Positions 50,396-62,785 of a DNA stretch of 64,000 nt are shown here, in pieces. The translations under genes and the position numbers were made by a program. Where the stretch lies: assembly GCA_900239685.1 (NCBI GenBank), contig OENT01000106.1:1-64000 (forward strand). Direction: 5' to 3'. Below the pieces are notes generated by a model. The model ran no database searches. It had not been told where the DNA came from and saw only the letters and a program-made list of their open reading frames with translations. This DNA comes from Rotaria macrura. Taxonomy: Eukaryota > Rotifera > Eurotatoria > Philodinida > Philodinidae. Position 1 is the stretch's first letter; each line of letters starts with the position of its first letter.

Positions 50396-51017
50396 TTATA
50401 TGATATTTAATGAATTACTGATTGATCCGAAAATGTATGTTATTGGAATAACATCTGTCATAAATATTGTTTAAACTATTAATTAACGAGGTTACCATTG
50501 TTGATTTCTTTTATGCAAGAAATCTAAAAATTTAGAACAATAGATTTTCCTATATTGTGGTAAATTTGTGAATAAACAACGATTGACAACTATGAATTAT
50601 TCAAACAAAGTTGAATACTTTACATATGTAAAATCTATTGGCTATTTATTCATAGATACGTACGACTTAACAAATGTCACGTTATCTGAACACAATGGTA
50701 TTTATTAAACATGAGCGTTTTTATATGAGCAGACAATCCTTAGGTGATTGGTTGTCATGGTTCTTGAAGGCTAATTCAATCTTTAACTACACCTGTGTAC
50801 TCAGCTTGAAAAACTCTCAGCATATATGCAGAAATGGATCGTTGCAATAGCTAGAGATTCGTTAGAGTATGATGTTTCCATGAAATGATCGATTGGTACT
50901 GTAATGGAGCCAATCAAGTGATTTTATTCATCAGATAGTGAGCAACCCAATCTTTTTGGCTGAGGCTTCTAACATTGTTGATTGTGAACAAAGTTTACTC
51001 AAGAAAAAAATCAGTAA
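50396..51017. other. Intergenic stretch, no gene recognised
   Basis: Nothing beyond short frames. Immediately precedes a fold-back element. Confidence 0.45.
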
Positions 51018-51699
51018 AGTGCCCTGGTCAAAGTCGGATCACGATTTCAAAATTTTCATGTTGTTTTTGTTCCTTCTCTGCCATCCGACACTAGAGAGTG
51101 ATGAGCTTTTTATCACCGATACTTCAAAGTGTCCTCTATCTATATGCGAAAGAATTACCGAAAAATGTTATAGTGGAAAAACGTATCAGCCAAAATGGCA
51201 AAAGCCCTGTGAAGCTGATCCGAATTACCCCAGATTAATTTTCAGGTGGGTGATAATAGGAGTATACTTGCTATGAATATTTTGTTTCGAGGGTTTGTTC
51301 ATGGATCAAGATATTCTCAGGTCCCACGGAGGAGGCTTCAAGCTATCCAACGGTATATAGTTTTATTCTGAAAGCACTGATAAAACAGGAGCTAGGACAT
51401 GGGAAAATATGGGTAGAGCTATTTTAGCTGGAATTATCCGAATTACCCCATCCAAACTAATAGAATGATCCGAATTACTCCATGTGGGTCGATGCGGATC
51501 AGCTTCACAGGGCTTTTGTCATTTTGGCTGATAATTTTTTCCACTATAACATTTTTCGGTAATTCTTTCGTACATAGATAGAGGACACTTTAAAGTATCA
51601 GTGATAAAAAGCTCATCACTCTATAGTATCGGATGGCAAAGAAAGAACAAAAGCAACATGAAAATTTTGAAATCGTGATCCGAATTTGACCAAGGCACT
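51018..51699. mobile_element. Fold-back element with GATCCGAATTAC repeats
   Basis: Left arm about 51018-51225 starts AGTGCCCTGGTCAAAGTCGG; right arm about 51487-51699 is its inverted copy, ending GACCAAGGCACT. The arms differ by scattered substitutions, so it is older than the LRRC45 palindrome. The loop contains direct copies of GATCCGAATTACCCCA-like sequence at about 51217, 51435 and 51467. The 112-codon frame at 50938-51276 lies mostly within the left arm and is not a real gene. Confidence 0.8.
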
Positions 51700-54255
51700 G
51701 TACTTATTTTTCTTTTCGATTCAAAATCGCCTGATAAATGTTCGAACCTTTTCAAGTCATGCCCTACTATAATATGTTGTGTATCTGTATTCTTATTCAT
51801 TTCTCACAGCGTCCTAGAAGGTCGTATTTCTTTTCTTCATAGCTGCGCAAAACGAGGAATTCAAGTAACTAATTCGTAAATCATGCTCATTTCAACCTCA
51901 AATATATCATATATTTCTCCGCAATTTTTATTTGAAAAATTGTATAATATGATACTGTAAACCTTAGTTCTTTTTTTGTACTGCAAGTCAATCAGCAGGA
52001 AAATTTAAATAGCCATTGTCATCCCATGATTCCATAAGTTAAGATTAACTCAAGATTGAGAAACTAGGAATAGAAGTTTATGGAATGAATTTGCGGCATA
52101 TACTCAATAAATAAGTATATATGTATAAACAGAGTTCATAAATCCGCACTCATAAACTACCATGATTTTCAAATAAATCAAACGATTCAATGAGAATTAC
52201 AGGAATGGCAACTGTGAGATCCGTTCTCCATCTAAACACACGCTGCGTGGCAGAGAAAAAGATCATTTTCATCATTTATGTCGCATGATCACGGGATGCT
52301 TGTCATCATCTAGATCAACTCTTGCTTCACCAATAAATTTTTATTCTCTTCCTTTCTGCGCCATGTGAATTGGAATGAAATATAACCAATGTTATTCATA
52401 TCACGTCTTGAAGTCGCTTGAGGATGGAGATGCAGCTGTGGCTTTCCTCTTTAGAAAAACTAACAGGCTCACTCTTCTTCAGTCAAGATTCAACATTTGC
52501 AAATCAACAGAGCATAGTCTTTGTCTAAATTCTGAATTATCTCTCGTGCAATCAGTTGTGTTACGTGCATTCATTATAAAACTTCTCTGTTCAATGATGT
52601 AACATGTTAGAAAAGAATGTGTGCAGATGATCAGAATTTGAAATCGATCAAATTAGTGTTGTTTTCCATTTGATATCTTAATGACTCCCTCGGGCCAACA
52701 ACAGAAAAATAGTTTTTCCTGATTGATTTTTGAACCATTTGACAGATGTGTCTCATTAAAAAATTCTTCGACTTTGTATCATATGTTCGATACAAAAACA
52801 AACTCGCGTAGCTAGAGCACGCTGGTGCATTCGAATGATTGTGCTTTCAAGTCAGACTGTACCAGATAGTTTTATTCTTATGGGCGGCCATTAGTTTCAT
52901 GTTCCCTTTCGACTGATGAAATATGTAAATCATCCAATATTTAAAAACTAAATTCGTCTTTTTTGTTTTGATCGGAAAAGTTCTACTTCTTTTAAGTAAA
53001 TGATACTTTATATTGACTAAGCAGCTAAATAAATAAAATAACACACTACTTTGACGATTTACTGCGAGTCACCATATTGCTACTAATGAGATATTCCTTT
53101 GTTTTTCGCGTACAAAAGAAGATTATAGATTGATTCAAATTAAAATGTTACTATCCATGTTTTGTCGGTTTAGGTATACGAACGATTGGCAAAGCGATAA
53201 GTACAAACTATGGATCACATTCACTTATACTTAAAGCATTATCAACACCCATATCTGTTTTGACAATTGTTCAATAGATTTCGATTAGAGGAAACAAATA
53301 ACTCATTTGGACTCAGCAAATCTACTAATACAGCAAATATTTCATTTTTTGTGTGCATATTACTGTTCATGTATTAGATATTACAACAGATAACTTGACA
53401 AACCTTATGCAAGTCTCTTATGGAATCCGATATGAGTTAATGTACGACAGTGTCTTGGAAATTTTACGAACTACAGATTGACTTTCAAGTATAGCTTTCG
53501 GCATTCATTGCAAACGAGGGCTGGCGAAATTTCTTATATAATTAGGATGATGTAAAATAACTGCGAAATTTTCCCGTATCATAAATTCATTTAACAGTAG
53601 CATAGCTAGCTCGTCTAAAAAGACTCTTAAGTCAAAATAAGACCCATTGAGAAAATAAAATTCTTCATCATGACATCGTACAATTCTCATAAAGAAAATT
53701 TTTCTATCTGATTCATGAAGAAAAAAGTGATTGGATGGCGTATGGGGATTCAAAGTACATGACAGAGTATCTGGTCATTCGACAGATGAGTTGTTACACA
53801 CTCCTTAGCGGATAGCGACTTCCGTGCCCACCGACCTGGTTTCATCACAGCAATCAGACACCCATTTAGTCATCCCTCCAGTTTTCAGACGAAGTATCCC
53901 CACGTGAATCAAGCCAATCACTAAATATTCAGGCACCGCTTTTCACCTTCTTATTTTGTTTTTTGATTAATGTTGTGCAATTATTCTCGTTCTCTCTGTC
54001 ACTCTGCAAACGACAAAAATAAAGGAAAAATAATATTCTTCGTTTTTATATGATGCATGTCGCCAACTGTCAATTTAGTTAAGCAAAATTAATTGTGAGA
54101 TTTTTATTGTTCTAGTTCGACAAACTTTCGATCGTTAGGGGGTCCAAAACTGCGTTTATTTATTTGAAATAAGAATTAAAGTGTTTCACAAAGAAGCTTT
54201 TATTATTATTATTACGAGAAGTTTTTGTTCTTATTGCAAGAATCAAGGATTTGTG
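51700..54255. other. Gene-poor stretch
   Basis: 2.6 kb with short frames only (52375-52602 plus, 52847-53044 minus, 53505-53753 minus). None shows a domain, signal or splice partner. Confidence 0.45.
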
Positions 54256-55263
54256 CCACCCAGGTCGTACAGAACGGTCCGTATACGGCGGTGAACGAAT
54301 ACTAAACGGCATGTTTACGGCATTCCGTAGAATTTCATTTACGAGCATCGGTTTACGGAACAAAAACGTATAAGTTACGGAACGCTTACGGAGCAGTTAC
54401 CGAACAGCGCTAAGCGTAACGTAAACCAGACCGCTTACGGTCTTTTTTTCTGACCTTTTCGCCAAAAATATCTCCAAAGTATTAATGTACTTTCTCATAT
54501 ACGGGAATGAAGAACGCAAGCGACTCGGGATACCAAAGCATCAAAGAGCTAATTAAGGTGGTTCTTCACACTACTACGTAAACGGGGTGTAATCAATCGG
54601 TTTACGGGCCGTAATCGTTCTATGTTGTCCTTACACATTCTATGTGATATTTAGTTTAGTTGTGCAGGAATGTGTAAAGACAGAGAGGATATCCTGCTGT
54701 AGTTTTTACAATGTATTTTTGTTAACTTTCAACGTAACTTAATCTCTCCATCGGGAATTTTAATTAAGGGAACTTTATTACTACACAGTAGAGTACCCCT
54801 GAAGGGTTTTTCAACTGATCTTTGCAAGAAAACCCAGGTAGGCTTCGCTACACGTGAGTCATGCTAGCGATAATAAACTGGGGAGCGGGCACTGTTATCA
54901 GCCTTATTCCTTCGCTTTAAAATACAATGCCTTATAAAAGTCGCGTCTTTGTCGCAAAACTTTTTCTGCGGATACAGGACGGCCGTAACGCTTGACCTCC
55001 GTAATTGCTAATTTCGAATAATTTATCGTTGCAAAAACGGTCCGTTACCGGATACTCTGTAACGCATCGTTTTCTATCAATATACGGTCTAATTACGAGA
55101 CGGATGCAAAACGGTGCGTATTTCTGCGCCAGATAATACGGTCTGTTACGGCCCGAAAATGAACCGTATTGACCCCGTTTGTTACCGTAAATACTGCGTT
55201 TTAACAACATTTTTCGTGCATATTCGGACCGTAAACGATACCGTTTTGATCGACCTGGGCAGT
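54256..55263. mobile_element. Inverted-repeat region rich in TTACGG hexamers
   Basis: The borders are inverted: CCACCCAGGTCGTACAG on the left, and CACTGCCCAGGTCGATC when the right end is read on the minus strand. Inside both flanks the hexamer TTACGG/CCGTAA and variants (TATACGG, AACGG) recur dozens of times, and the region is more CG-rich than its surroundings. The design resembles the hAT-like element at 2.9 kb, which has TACTCG arrays inside its ends. No clear target duplication, so the exact borders are uncertain. The 119-codon minus frame at 54932-55291 is a by-product of the repeats. Confidence 0.55.
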
Positions 55264-56917
55264 GAAAGAAAGAGACATCTATAGCGTACATGGTTCAATG
55301 TTTAACGGATGATTTTGCGGTGGCTTAAGAGTTTTGCACATATTTAGCTGCATAATTTCATGCAACCTTTTTATGGGATTACCGTTAATTTGGATTGATT
55401 TTTCCTCTTATGTAACGTATAGATACTTTGAAGAACGTGGGTCTTCTTTTGATTTCTAGACAGGCTGTTTTTCTATTAATCTATCGTCACTGAAGTAACT
55501 GGGTTTGACTATCCAATGTACATCCGTGCCAATTTGTGCGATCATCATATTCTTTTTTTTGATGAATCTGTCATGAGACTTATAGATAAGTGTCTAAAGA
55601 AAATGATCACCTTTGAATAAAACTTTCCAACAACTACAAAGAGTTCATTGAGCAGCCATGCTGTAACGCATTCACTTTGTATAGAACATGACGTGGATGT
55701 GAGATAAAATGGATGATATAAATCCTGTCGTCGCTAACTGCATCCCAACCTATGCTGACAACCTTCTATGTAACTTCGAAATATCGAAATTTGCCAATGT
55801 TGTTCACTGATGATAAAACATGATCATTGACTATGTTCACAGATTTATTTCTGCCTTAAAACTATTAGTTCAGTCTAATTAAATAGAAAGTTTGGTGACC
55901 AATAAATCAGTACTTTGAAAATTGATCGGTTGTATATGTGGCTTCTCCAACAACAATATTCACAAGACAGTAGTTAACAAGTAAGAAGACAATAGAAAAA
56001 TTGGAGATTCTATACGTAAACCCATAGCAAACTTTAGAAATTCAACGGAATTTAAACAAACAGTTTTCAGCCTATTTTGAAAAAGAAAGTGTCTTTGTAT
56101 GTCACTGACCAGTAAATCGTATTCATTTATGGCTTATTTACTCGATGCAAACGATTCCAGAACAGCAAAAACCTGAGTGTACTCCAAGCTACACGGTATT
56201 ATCTTTGCATGACGTTGGCTCCGATAATATATATCGGCTTATAATTATAATGATCACTGAACGCAACGATTTCAACAAGTAGTCTTGCGCTTCAGAATAG
56301 ATATAAACTACGTATATCTGTTCATGTGTCTATTATGAGGATTTGAGTGGTGCTCAACTGTAGACAATCGTTGATCATCATCAAAAGTGTAAATAAGTAA
56401 AAGAGTAGCAGAAAAATTGTATGATTTCCGTAAACAATCATATTTTAAACGGACTCACATCTCGATTGCTGATTCTGGAGAAAACGGATACTGTAGGAAC
56501 CGACAAGAAAAAACGATAAAAGTTACCATGCCTTGCAGAGAAAATCACGGACAATCTCGGCAATGTGGAAGTAGTGTTCCGGTCGATATCTACTTGACAG
56601 TTCAGGAACTTGGTCAGAATCGACCAGAATATGTCAAGCAAGAAAGCTACTTTTGTGTTTCAATCATATTTGGTGTTTTCCTGCGTGAAACAGATCATAC
56701 CTCTACTCTTGGCTCGATAATTAATAATGCACAAATGAACTTGAATGTAGTGTTCAAGTAGAAATAAAGCTAGATTATGTTTGTTAATTGCCCTTCGCAT
56801 AAATATGTATAAATTGAAGTGAATAAGTTTTATACAACTTAAGATAAAAATGATTAAATAGTATAGTGAAAAGTAAAGTAAGAGGTGAACGTAAACCCAA
56901 TGCTTTCATTTATTTGC
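55264..56917. other. Intergenic stretch, one doubtful frame
   Basis: No supported gene. A plus-strand frame at 56417-56761 (114 codons, with several Cys) is followed directly by AATAAA at 56763, but it has no recognised domain or splice signals. It is recorded as doubtful. Confidence 0.4.
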
Positions 56918-57481
56918 TTAATACTGTCCTTGCTTTGTCGCTTTCGGTTGTTGAACAGTAGGCGATATATATTCTGATTGCCCACACGGTTCATACGCAT
57001 AAGAGCCTATTGGTTGCATTAAAACTGGTGCTGCTCCTAAAATAATGAAGAACATATTCAATAAGTGTAAGCCACTGTTCTAAAAATATGTTCCTCTACT
57101 CTCAGCATTATCTTCTCGATACTTCAATTCTCGTGCTTCTTGACACATAGCACATGATGCACAAAATGTCGTTGCTAAACAATCATTACAATCTTCTCGA
57201 AGACCATACCGATTACGTAGAGCTTCTCGTTTCCCCATGTGTACTAGACAGCATAAACTGCATTGTGAAAGAAGACACCAAATACAACATGAAGCACAAC
57301 AACTGCTGCCATCGATTTTCTCTGCATTTTCTCCATAGAGACACAATGGACAACACCAACCATAACAACAAATACCAACATCATCAAAACAATCAAAGAG
57401 ACCACCTAGAATAAATAATTAATGGCATGTGCTCGGTTTTCGGATTCGTTACTTTCTATACTTACTACTCCAGTTAGCCAT
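56918..57481 (-). CDS. PLAC8 (cornifelin) family protein
   Basis: Cys-rich PLAC8-domain proteins act at membranes in roles such as metal transport and cell-size control; the role here is unknown. Three minus-strand exons, 57466-57481, 57100-57405 and 56918-57036, join in phase to 146 aa, typical for the family. The start is MANWSSGLFDCFDDVGICCY. The signature follows: CCPLCLYGENAEKID with consecutive Cys pairs (SCCASCCIWCLL), then RYGLREDCNDCLATTFCASC and CQEARELKYRED. The tail is Pro/Gln/Tyr-rich, ending KATKQGQY. The first exon encodes only five codons and one base. AATAAA lies 3 nt past the stop (56910-56915, minus). Confidence 0.92.
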
Positions 57482-60136
57482 GTATAGGATAGTTGCAATA
57501 TTGAAAAAACAAGATTGGTCTTTGACGTGGATCTTATACATGCATCCTTAAGATTAATTGACGTACACGAACTAGTTATCAGTTATTTTCTTCTGGTGTT
57601 TATTTGGACGTGACTGAAATAATAAAAACTAAATTATTCAACTACAAATGAGTGGTGCATTTTTACGACAGATATACCTTCTTTACGAAGTTTATTCTCA
57701 GAACAAGACGGTCTCACATTTTTCTGCTGTTATAAGTATTTCTTCGATATTCTAATTTCAATCGATGAGTCATAGTTTTAATGATTAATTATAAAAAAAT
57801 AACTTGCGCCTACGATATTCACTGGTTACAGAAGCCTAATCTTATTCTGTGACTATGAGTCGCAGAATAGATATTCGGATCAATTCAAAATATGAAATAA
57901 AATAAATCTAACCATGATGTAATTTAGTTACTGTAGTGAACTGTTTTCACAGATATCAACATAGGTTGCAGAGATGTTTAAAATCGATTCCTTTTTTTCG
58001 ATACTTTTTCTCTTCGTCATCACTTATCAGCTATAATCATTTATTTCTTAGAAAGACAATAGGAGAATGGTGCCTAAAATTCACTACCACCATTGCTTTT
58101 CTGATCTTGAAACCAGTAATTAAAACGTAAATTTAAAAAGACTTAGACTTTCATGCACTAGCTTTGTCTGGTAAAACGACACGTATTGCAATTCAAGATA
58201 AAAATATTCAAAGAATATGATCATATATATTATCTCGATTGCGTGAGAATTTATTTTCTCAGGGTTTTGTTTTTCGGATCGAAGAGCAACTTTCGATGTG
58301 CCTCGTCAAGAAGAGAGAAAGAAAACATCAGTCATTTAAGATGAAATCCGCACCCTATTTTGCATCGATATTGAATCACTCAAGCAAATATTTAAACAAG
58401 ATAGTGATCATTATCATTGGTTTGATACAGTTCATGAAGATATGGAAGTCTTAACTCTCTTCCCTCACCATAAGTCAGTTTTTATGTAAAAAAAGTAAAG
58501 TTGTTATAAGCATATATGAAAACAGTTCAAAGACTTTTCTCTTAGAACCAGAATTAACATTTATTATGTATATCGTTTTTGGGAATGGGATTGCGTAGTT
58601 TCCGTCATTCTCTACTTGAAAAATAAATTGTTTTAAAGAAAAATTTACGAATTTTGTTCAAGTTTTAGTCGTTAGATTTGTCATTCTTTTTCTTCTTTGA
58701 CAAATGAACCATTTAAAACAGCGAGCTTTATCCGTTCGTGCGTCGTCATATGGTATCTCTCCTAATATAAGAAAAGATCAAGTTCATGGAATAAAGACTC
58801 ACACATTTTTATAAATTAATAAGTCAAGTATTTAAGGTTCTTGTCTGTTGAATACTTCCGTCGAAGATCAAGGTAATCAGGCTGAAGATTATCAAACAGT
58901 GTCTTCATATCAGTTTGGGCCTATCATGAAAAGTTACTGTTATTTTATATGTTCCTCACTCAAGATCGATCCTTGAGAAACAGTGAACTGAAAATGTGTA
59001 TACGAAATCGAATGGATATGATAAAGAAACAACTTTTTTTGAGAAAATATTAAATTCCAAGGCAAAAGAATACGAGTAGATGAACTGAGAAAAGCGATCG
59101 TCATAAATTAAGGTCATATGAAGTAGAGTAGATAGCTATCTATCTTCTCAGGTATTAAATCTTTGACTTCACGTCATCAGCAAACTTGTAATCAAAAATA
59201 TTTCTGTACCCAATCATTTATACAGTAAAGCGAACACGTATGCTGTTTGTGGACTTGAGACTTTATCTATCAAAGGTATTGATTCAGACGATATCAAGTG
59301 CCAGTTTTTATCATTTTTTTATTGAATTATTTTCAGTCTAAGAGTACCAACAGTTTTTCGTTTTCATCGATAGCCGGTTATATTGTACGTATAAATTCTA
59401 TCGGTACATCAATATGTTCCAGAAAATCTGTTCAACGGCATTAAAAGTTTACATATAGGCAAACATAGCCGGATAGAAATCTCCGCGTGAACGGATGTTC
59501 AAAGAGAATTCCAAACGCTTGATTTTGTTGCTGAGATGAAACATGGGAAAAAAATATGTAAACACTTTCTGAACAACATCGATTCGCTCTGAGATGTTCA
59601 AAGCAGAGGATGATTTAATTTATTTTTCGAAAATTCAATAACAAACAAGAAGTGATGTAGTATAGATCGATGATACGACAAATGAAACTTCATCGATTGA
59701 TGATAAAAGAAACATTGAATATTCGATTCTTTTGATCAAAGCAAAATAAGGATACACAAAATACGTTACATTCTTCTATAGTCTCTGTGACACACTAGTG
59801 TATTTTCTTTTTGTTACGATGACCATTGCTTAAGGCTACCCCCCCCCCCACCCAAAATTCTAAGTTTGGTCAAAAAAATTGAAACTTTTTGATAAATGTT
59901 TTAGTGGACACTATACACCCTGAACGTTAAGAATCAAAATGAATTTGACGTTTCTTCCGCTGAGAACACTGGATTTTCCACAAAAAAATCAAGCTACGTC
60001 ACCTGAAACGCATTTTTACGAAAAATTATATTTTCGCGAAAAAATAGATTCTTTTTTAAAAGAAAGGTATTTTTCATCGGAAAATCACTTTTTAAGTAGA
60101 TTAGATTATCATAGAATCTACAGTTTGTGCTAGAGG
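57482..60136. other. Gene-poor stretch with weak coding remnants
   Basis: No gene model. Around 58150-58480 a plus-strand stretch contains coding-like text with stops between pieces (for example DSDHYHWFDTVHEDMEVL), which may be a decayed exon. A run of 11 C lies at about 59839. Confidence 0.4.
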
Positions 60137-60137
60137 A

Positions 60138-60278
60138 TGTGGGTGTGGGTGTAGTTCTTTATTAACATCCACACCCTTATAGAGAGGGTGTGGGTGTGGA
60201 TTTGCGTGTGGGTGTGGGTTGGGATGTCGGTGCTGTATTTCTCGATTCGTGCTCCCGATAACCCACACCCACACCCAC
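60138..60278. repeat. Telomere-like TGTGGG repeats in both orientations
   Basis: TGTGGGTGTGGGTGT at 60138-60152, GTGTGGGTGTGG at about 60188-60199, TGTGGGTGTGGG at about 60207-60218, and the opposite strand form ACCCACACCCACACCCAC at about 60260-60277. TGTGGG is the telomeric hexamer reported for bdelloid rotifers. These are short interstitial tracts with other sequence between them, not a chromosome end. Confidence 0.7.
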
Positions 60279-60295
60279 GTTACCTCTTTCTTTTA

Positions 60296-60625
60296 GTCAA
60301 TTATTCCGACAGTTACTGGAGATATTACGGAAGCAACAAGATGAAAAACTACCTTCTTTTTCTTTTCTTTTACTTGCTTCTTGCGGGTGGTTCCCGTAAT
60401 TTTTCTGAGAAAATCCTAACAGTAAAACGAAGTAAACTATTTTAGTTTACTTCTTTTTTATTCTACTTATTCCAATCGTTGCGGAAGATTTCACCGCAGC
60501 AACAGGATGAAAACTGACTTCTTTTTCTTTTCTTTTAGTTGCTTCTTGCGAGTGGTTCCCGTAATTTTTCTGAGAAAAACCCAACAGTAAAACGAAGAAA
60601 GCGAGTTTAGTCTACTTCTTTCTTT
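60296..60625 (+). repeat. 165-bp tandem repeat, two diverged copies
   Basis: Blocks around GCTTCTTGCGGGTGGTTCCC (60376) and GCTTCTTGCGAGTGGTTCCC (60541) are 165 bp apart. Shared flanks include ACTTCTTTTTCTTTTC-like sequence before and TTTTTCTGAGAAAA and CAGTAAAACGAAG after. A partial third copy of TTTTTCTGAGA follows near 60640-60680. Confidence 0.75.
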
Positions 60626-61890
60626 TTCTTTTTTCAGTCGGTTTTTCTGAGAAGTGCACGTCATTTTTCTGAGAGAAACGTATAAGGTTAGTTGTGTTTA
60701 TTTTTATCTTCCATCATTAAGCTATTTGTAAAAAATAGCGTGCATTAATAATAGGAACAATTGAATAGTTTCTTGTTCTTTTTGTGTACTCAAAAAATGA
60801 GTACACTCTAGAATCGGTCAGTATGTCCGGCCGTCCAGCCGTTTACGCGATAACTTTTGAAAGGAGAGTGCGATCTTGATGAAATTTTATAGACGGTATC
60901 GTCCCAACAATGTCTCGACCGAGTTCGAAAGTGAGCATGACTCGTCGAGGCATTGATGAGTTATAGAGAAAATAGTGATTTTTCTATTTGATTACTAACC
61001 TATATCGGTTTTCGTAAAAGAAATTTTTCAATCATTATCAAACAAAATCCCACACTATTATATATCACTCGATTGAGAACTTCACGAGCTACAGAATGGT
61101 ATATAAAACATTAGAAAACAAAGAGTCTCAGTCACCTATTACAAAGACACTTAAGCGAACAAGTAACGCTCATCGAGAGTCGATTTGCTTGACCGTAGAC
61201 TGAGCTACTGGCGTAGAAATAGAATTTCAAGTGTCCCCAACTGTCTGAATAATCCAATAACCACATGGTAACTATGATCGAAATGACTACGGATAAAGTT
61301 TGAAGGATTACAGATTTACTTCAAAGAAGCAAACATTGAGAAAACGCCCATGAATATAGCACCAATGGTCACAACAATGACTTGATGCATAGGATGACAA
61401 ATGTGATCAGTATACTCATATCTGTCATGTTTTTGACCTTATAGGAAGTCATTCACAGCACATCTAGTGCTGGAAGAAACATTATTATGATTATCTCGAG
61501 TACAGTCTAACTCATTTTAACCATATTATTATAATGTCACTGGTAGAGTGTGTCGCATTTGTGATCATTTAGAGTGTCTTTTTTGGTCACTTCAGATTAT
61601 AATCTCTGCCACTTTGGCTATTATTATGATCGTTTCTCTCATATTTATCCTCATTTAGACCGAGTCCATGACCACTTCTAATGTTGCATAACTGCTGTCA
61701 TCTCTGTGGCCAGCGACCACAGTGACGGCGTCAGCATAACAAATTCTGGCGTACATCCCCAATAACGTGTGTAAGGAGACTACACCAGGGGTCCCAAAAC
61801 CATACATGTGGTTAATTATATTAACGAAACTGTGACTCGTACCATTGTAAGGATTATTTGTACCATGTCTATGGTCGTTTCTACACGAAT
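60626..61890. other. Repeat-like sequence without genes
   Basis: Contains a small perfect hairpin, TGTACTC-AAAAAAT-GAGTACA, at 60785-60805, followed by a GC-richer segment (about 60815-60930). No coding exon is supported. Confidence 0.45.
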
Positions 61891-62549
61891 GATTATCATT
61901 TACCCTAAATTCTGGTACCCTGAATGTATCCCTAAATTCAATCCACATTTATGGATAATGAAATCGAAAAATTGAAAACTGGTAACAAAGTAGGGATTTT
62001 GATTTTGGGATTTTTATATTTAGGGATTTTTTTTACGAATTTCGTATTGAGCCCTTTTCGAATATTAGACGTATTATCATCAGAACTGTAAGAAGTCCCA
62101 TCAGTCAAGGAATGGAACTGTTCGATTATTCAGTTGTCTATGAAAACTATGGATCTAGTCACCAGATTTTCCGAGAAAAGCGTGAAGCTGGGCATCAGAT
62201 ACTTTCGAGAAAACCGCAACTGAGCATCAGATCCTTCGGAAAAGTATGGAACTATTCGCCGGTTCTCTTCGACAAATATCGAACTGGTCATCAGATGCTT
62301 TCAAAAAGTATGCAACTGGTCACCAGATGTATGGCAACATTGTTCGCAAGTTCCAAATATTGATTTTAGATAATTGGGTGCTGTAAGTAAAGGAGAATGA
62401 CTAGCGATACAATGTGTCTGTTATATTGTACTTTAGAAAAAAAATCCCTACTTTGTTACCAGTTTTCACTTTTTCGATTTCATTATCCACAAATGTGGAT
62501 TGAATTTAGGGATACATTTAGGGTACCAGAATTTAGGGTAAATGATAAC
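61891..62549. repeat. Inverted repeat with about 109-bp arms
   Basis: Left arm about 61891-61999 (ATTATCATTTACCCTAAATT onward) is repeated inverted at about 62441-62549. A diverged third copy of the inner part (CCCTAAATCGAATCCACATT) lies near 62862-62940, with AGGGATTTTTATTTAGGGAT-like runs. The minus frame at 61655-61948 and the plus frame at 62397-62612 encode the same peptide because of this repeat and are not genes. Confidence 0.75.
62101..62340 (+). repeat. Degenerate tandem repeat around CTGGTCATCAGAT
   Basis: About six units of roughly 35-40 bp, each with a GGTCA[CT]CAGAT-like core followed by CTTTCGAAAAAGTATGCAAC-like sequence; units are diverged. It sits in the loop of the inverted repeat. 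Confidence 0.6.
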
Positions 62550-62616
62550 CTACCTTTCTACACTAGATATAGTGACTCGTACTGTGGCTGTGGTACTTTG
62601 CACTTGCACTAATCAT

Positions 62617-62785
62617 ATGGTCACCTGTACCAAGGCTGTGATCATTTGTGACATAGAAATGGTCATATCGAGCCATAAAAATGGTCATTTAAACCATAGA
62701 AATGGTCATTTGTGCCATAAAAATGATCATTTGTGCGATAAAAATGGTCGTTTGTGTCATAGAATTGGTCATTTGGGCCACAGTA
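62617..62785 (+). repeat. 21-bp minisatellite, about eight units
   Basis: ATGGTCATTTGTGCCATAAAA-type units start at 62617, 62638, 62659, 62681, 62702, 62723, 62744 and 62765. Because 21 is a multiple of 3, all units stay open in frame and create a false ORF of 7-residue repeats. Confidence 0.85.

Noticed and set aside
50938-51276. 112-codon plus-strand ORF with Cys residues
   Set aside because: Most of it is the left arm of a fold-back element; the inverted right arm carries the same sequence with stops.
54932-55291. 119-codon minus-strand ORF rich in Arg and Tyr
   Set aside because: Arises from TTACGG/CCGTAA repeats, which encode Tyr/Arg/Gly in several frames.
59833-59850. Poly-C tract as a possible functional element
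   Set aside because: A single homopolymer run with no symmetric partner; more likely slippage or sequencing noise.
61655-61948. 97-codon minus-strand ORF sharing a peptide with the plus-strand ORF at 62397-62612
   Set aside because: The identity comes from inverted-repeat arms, not from related genes.
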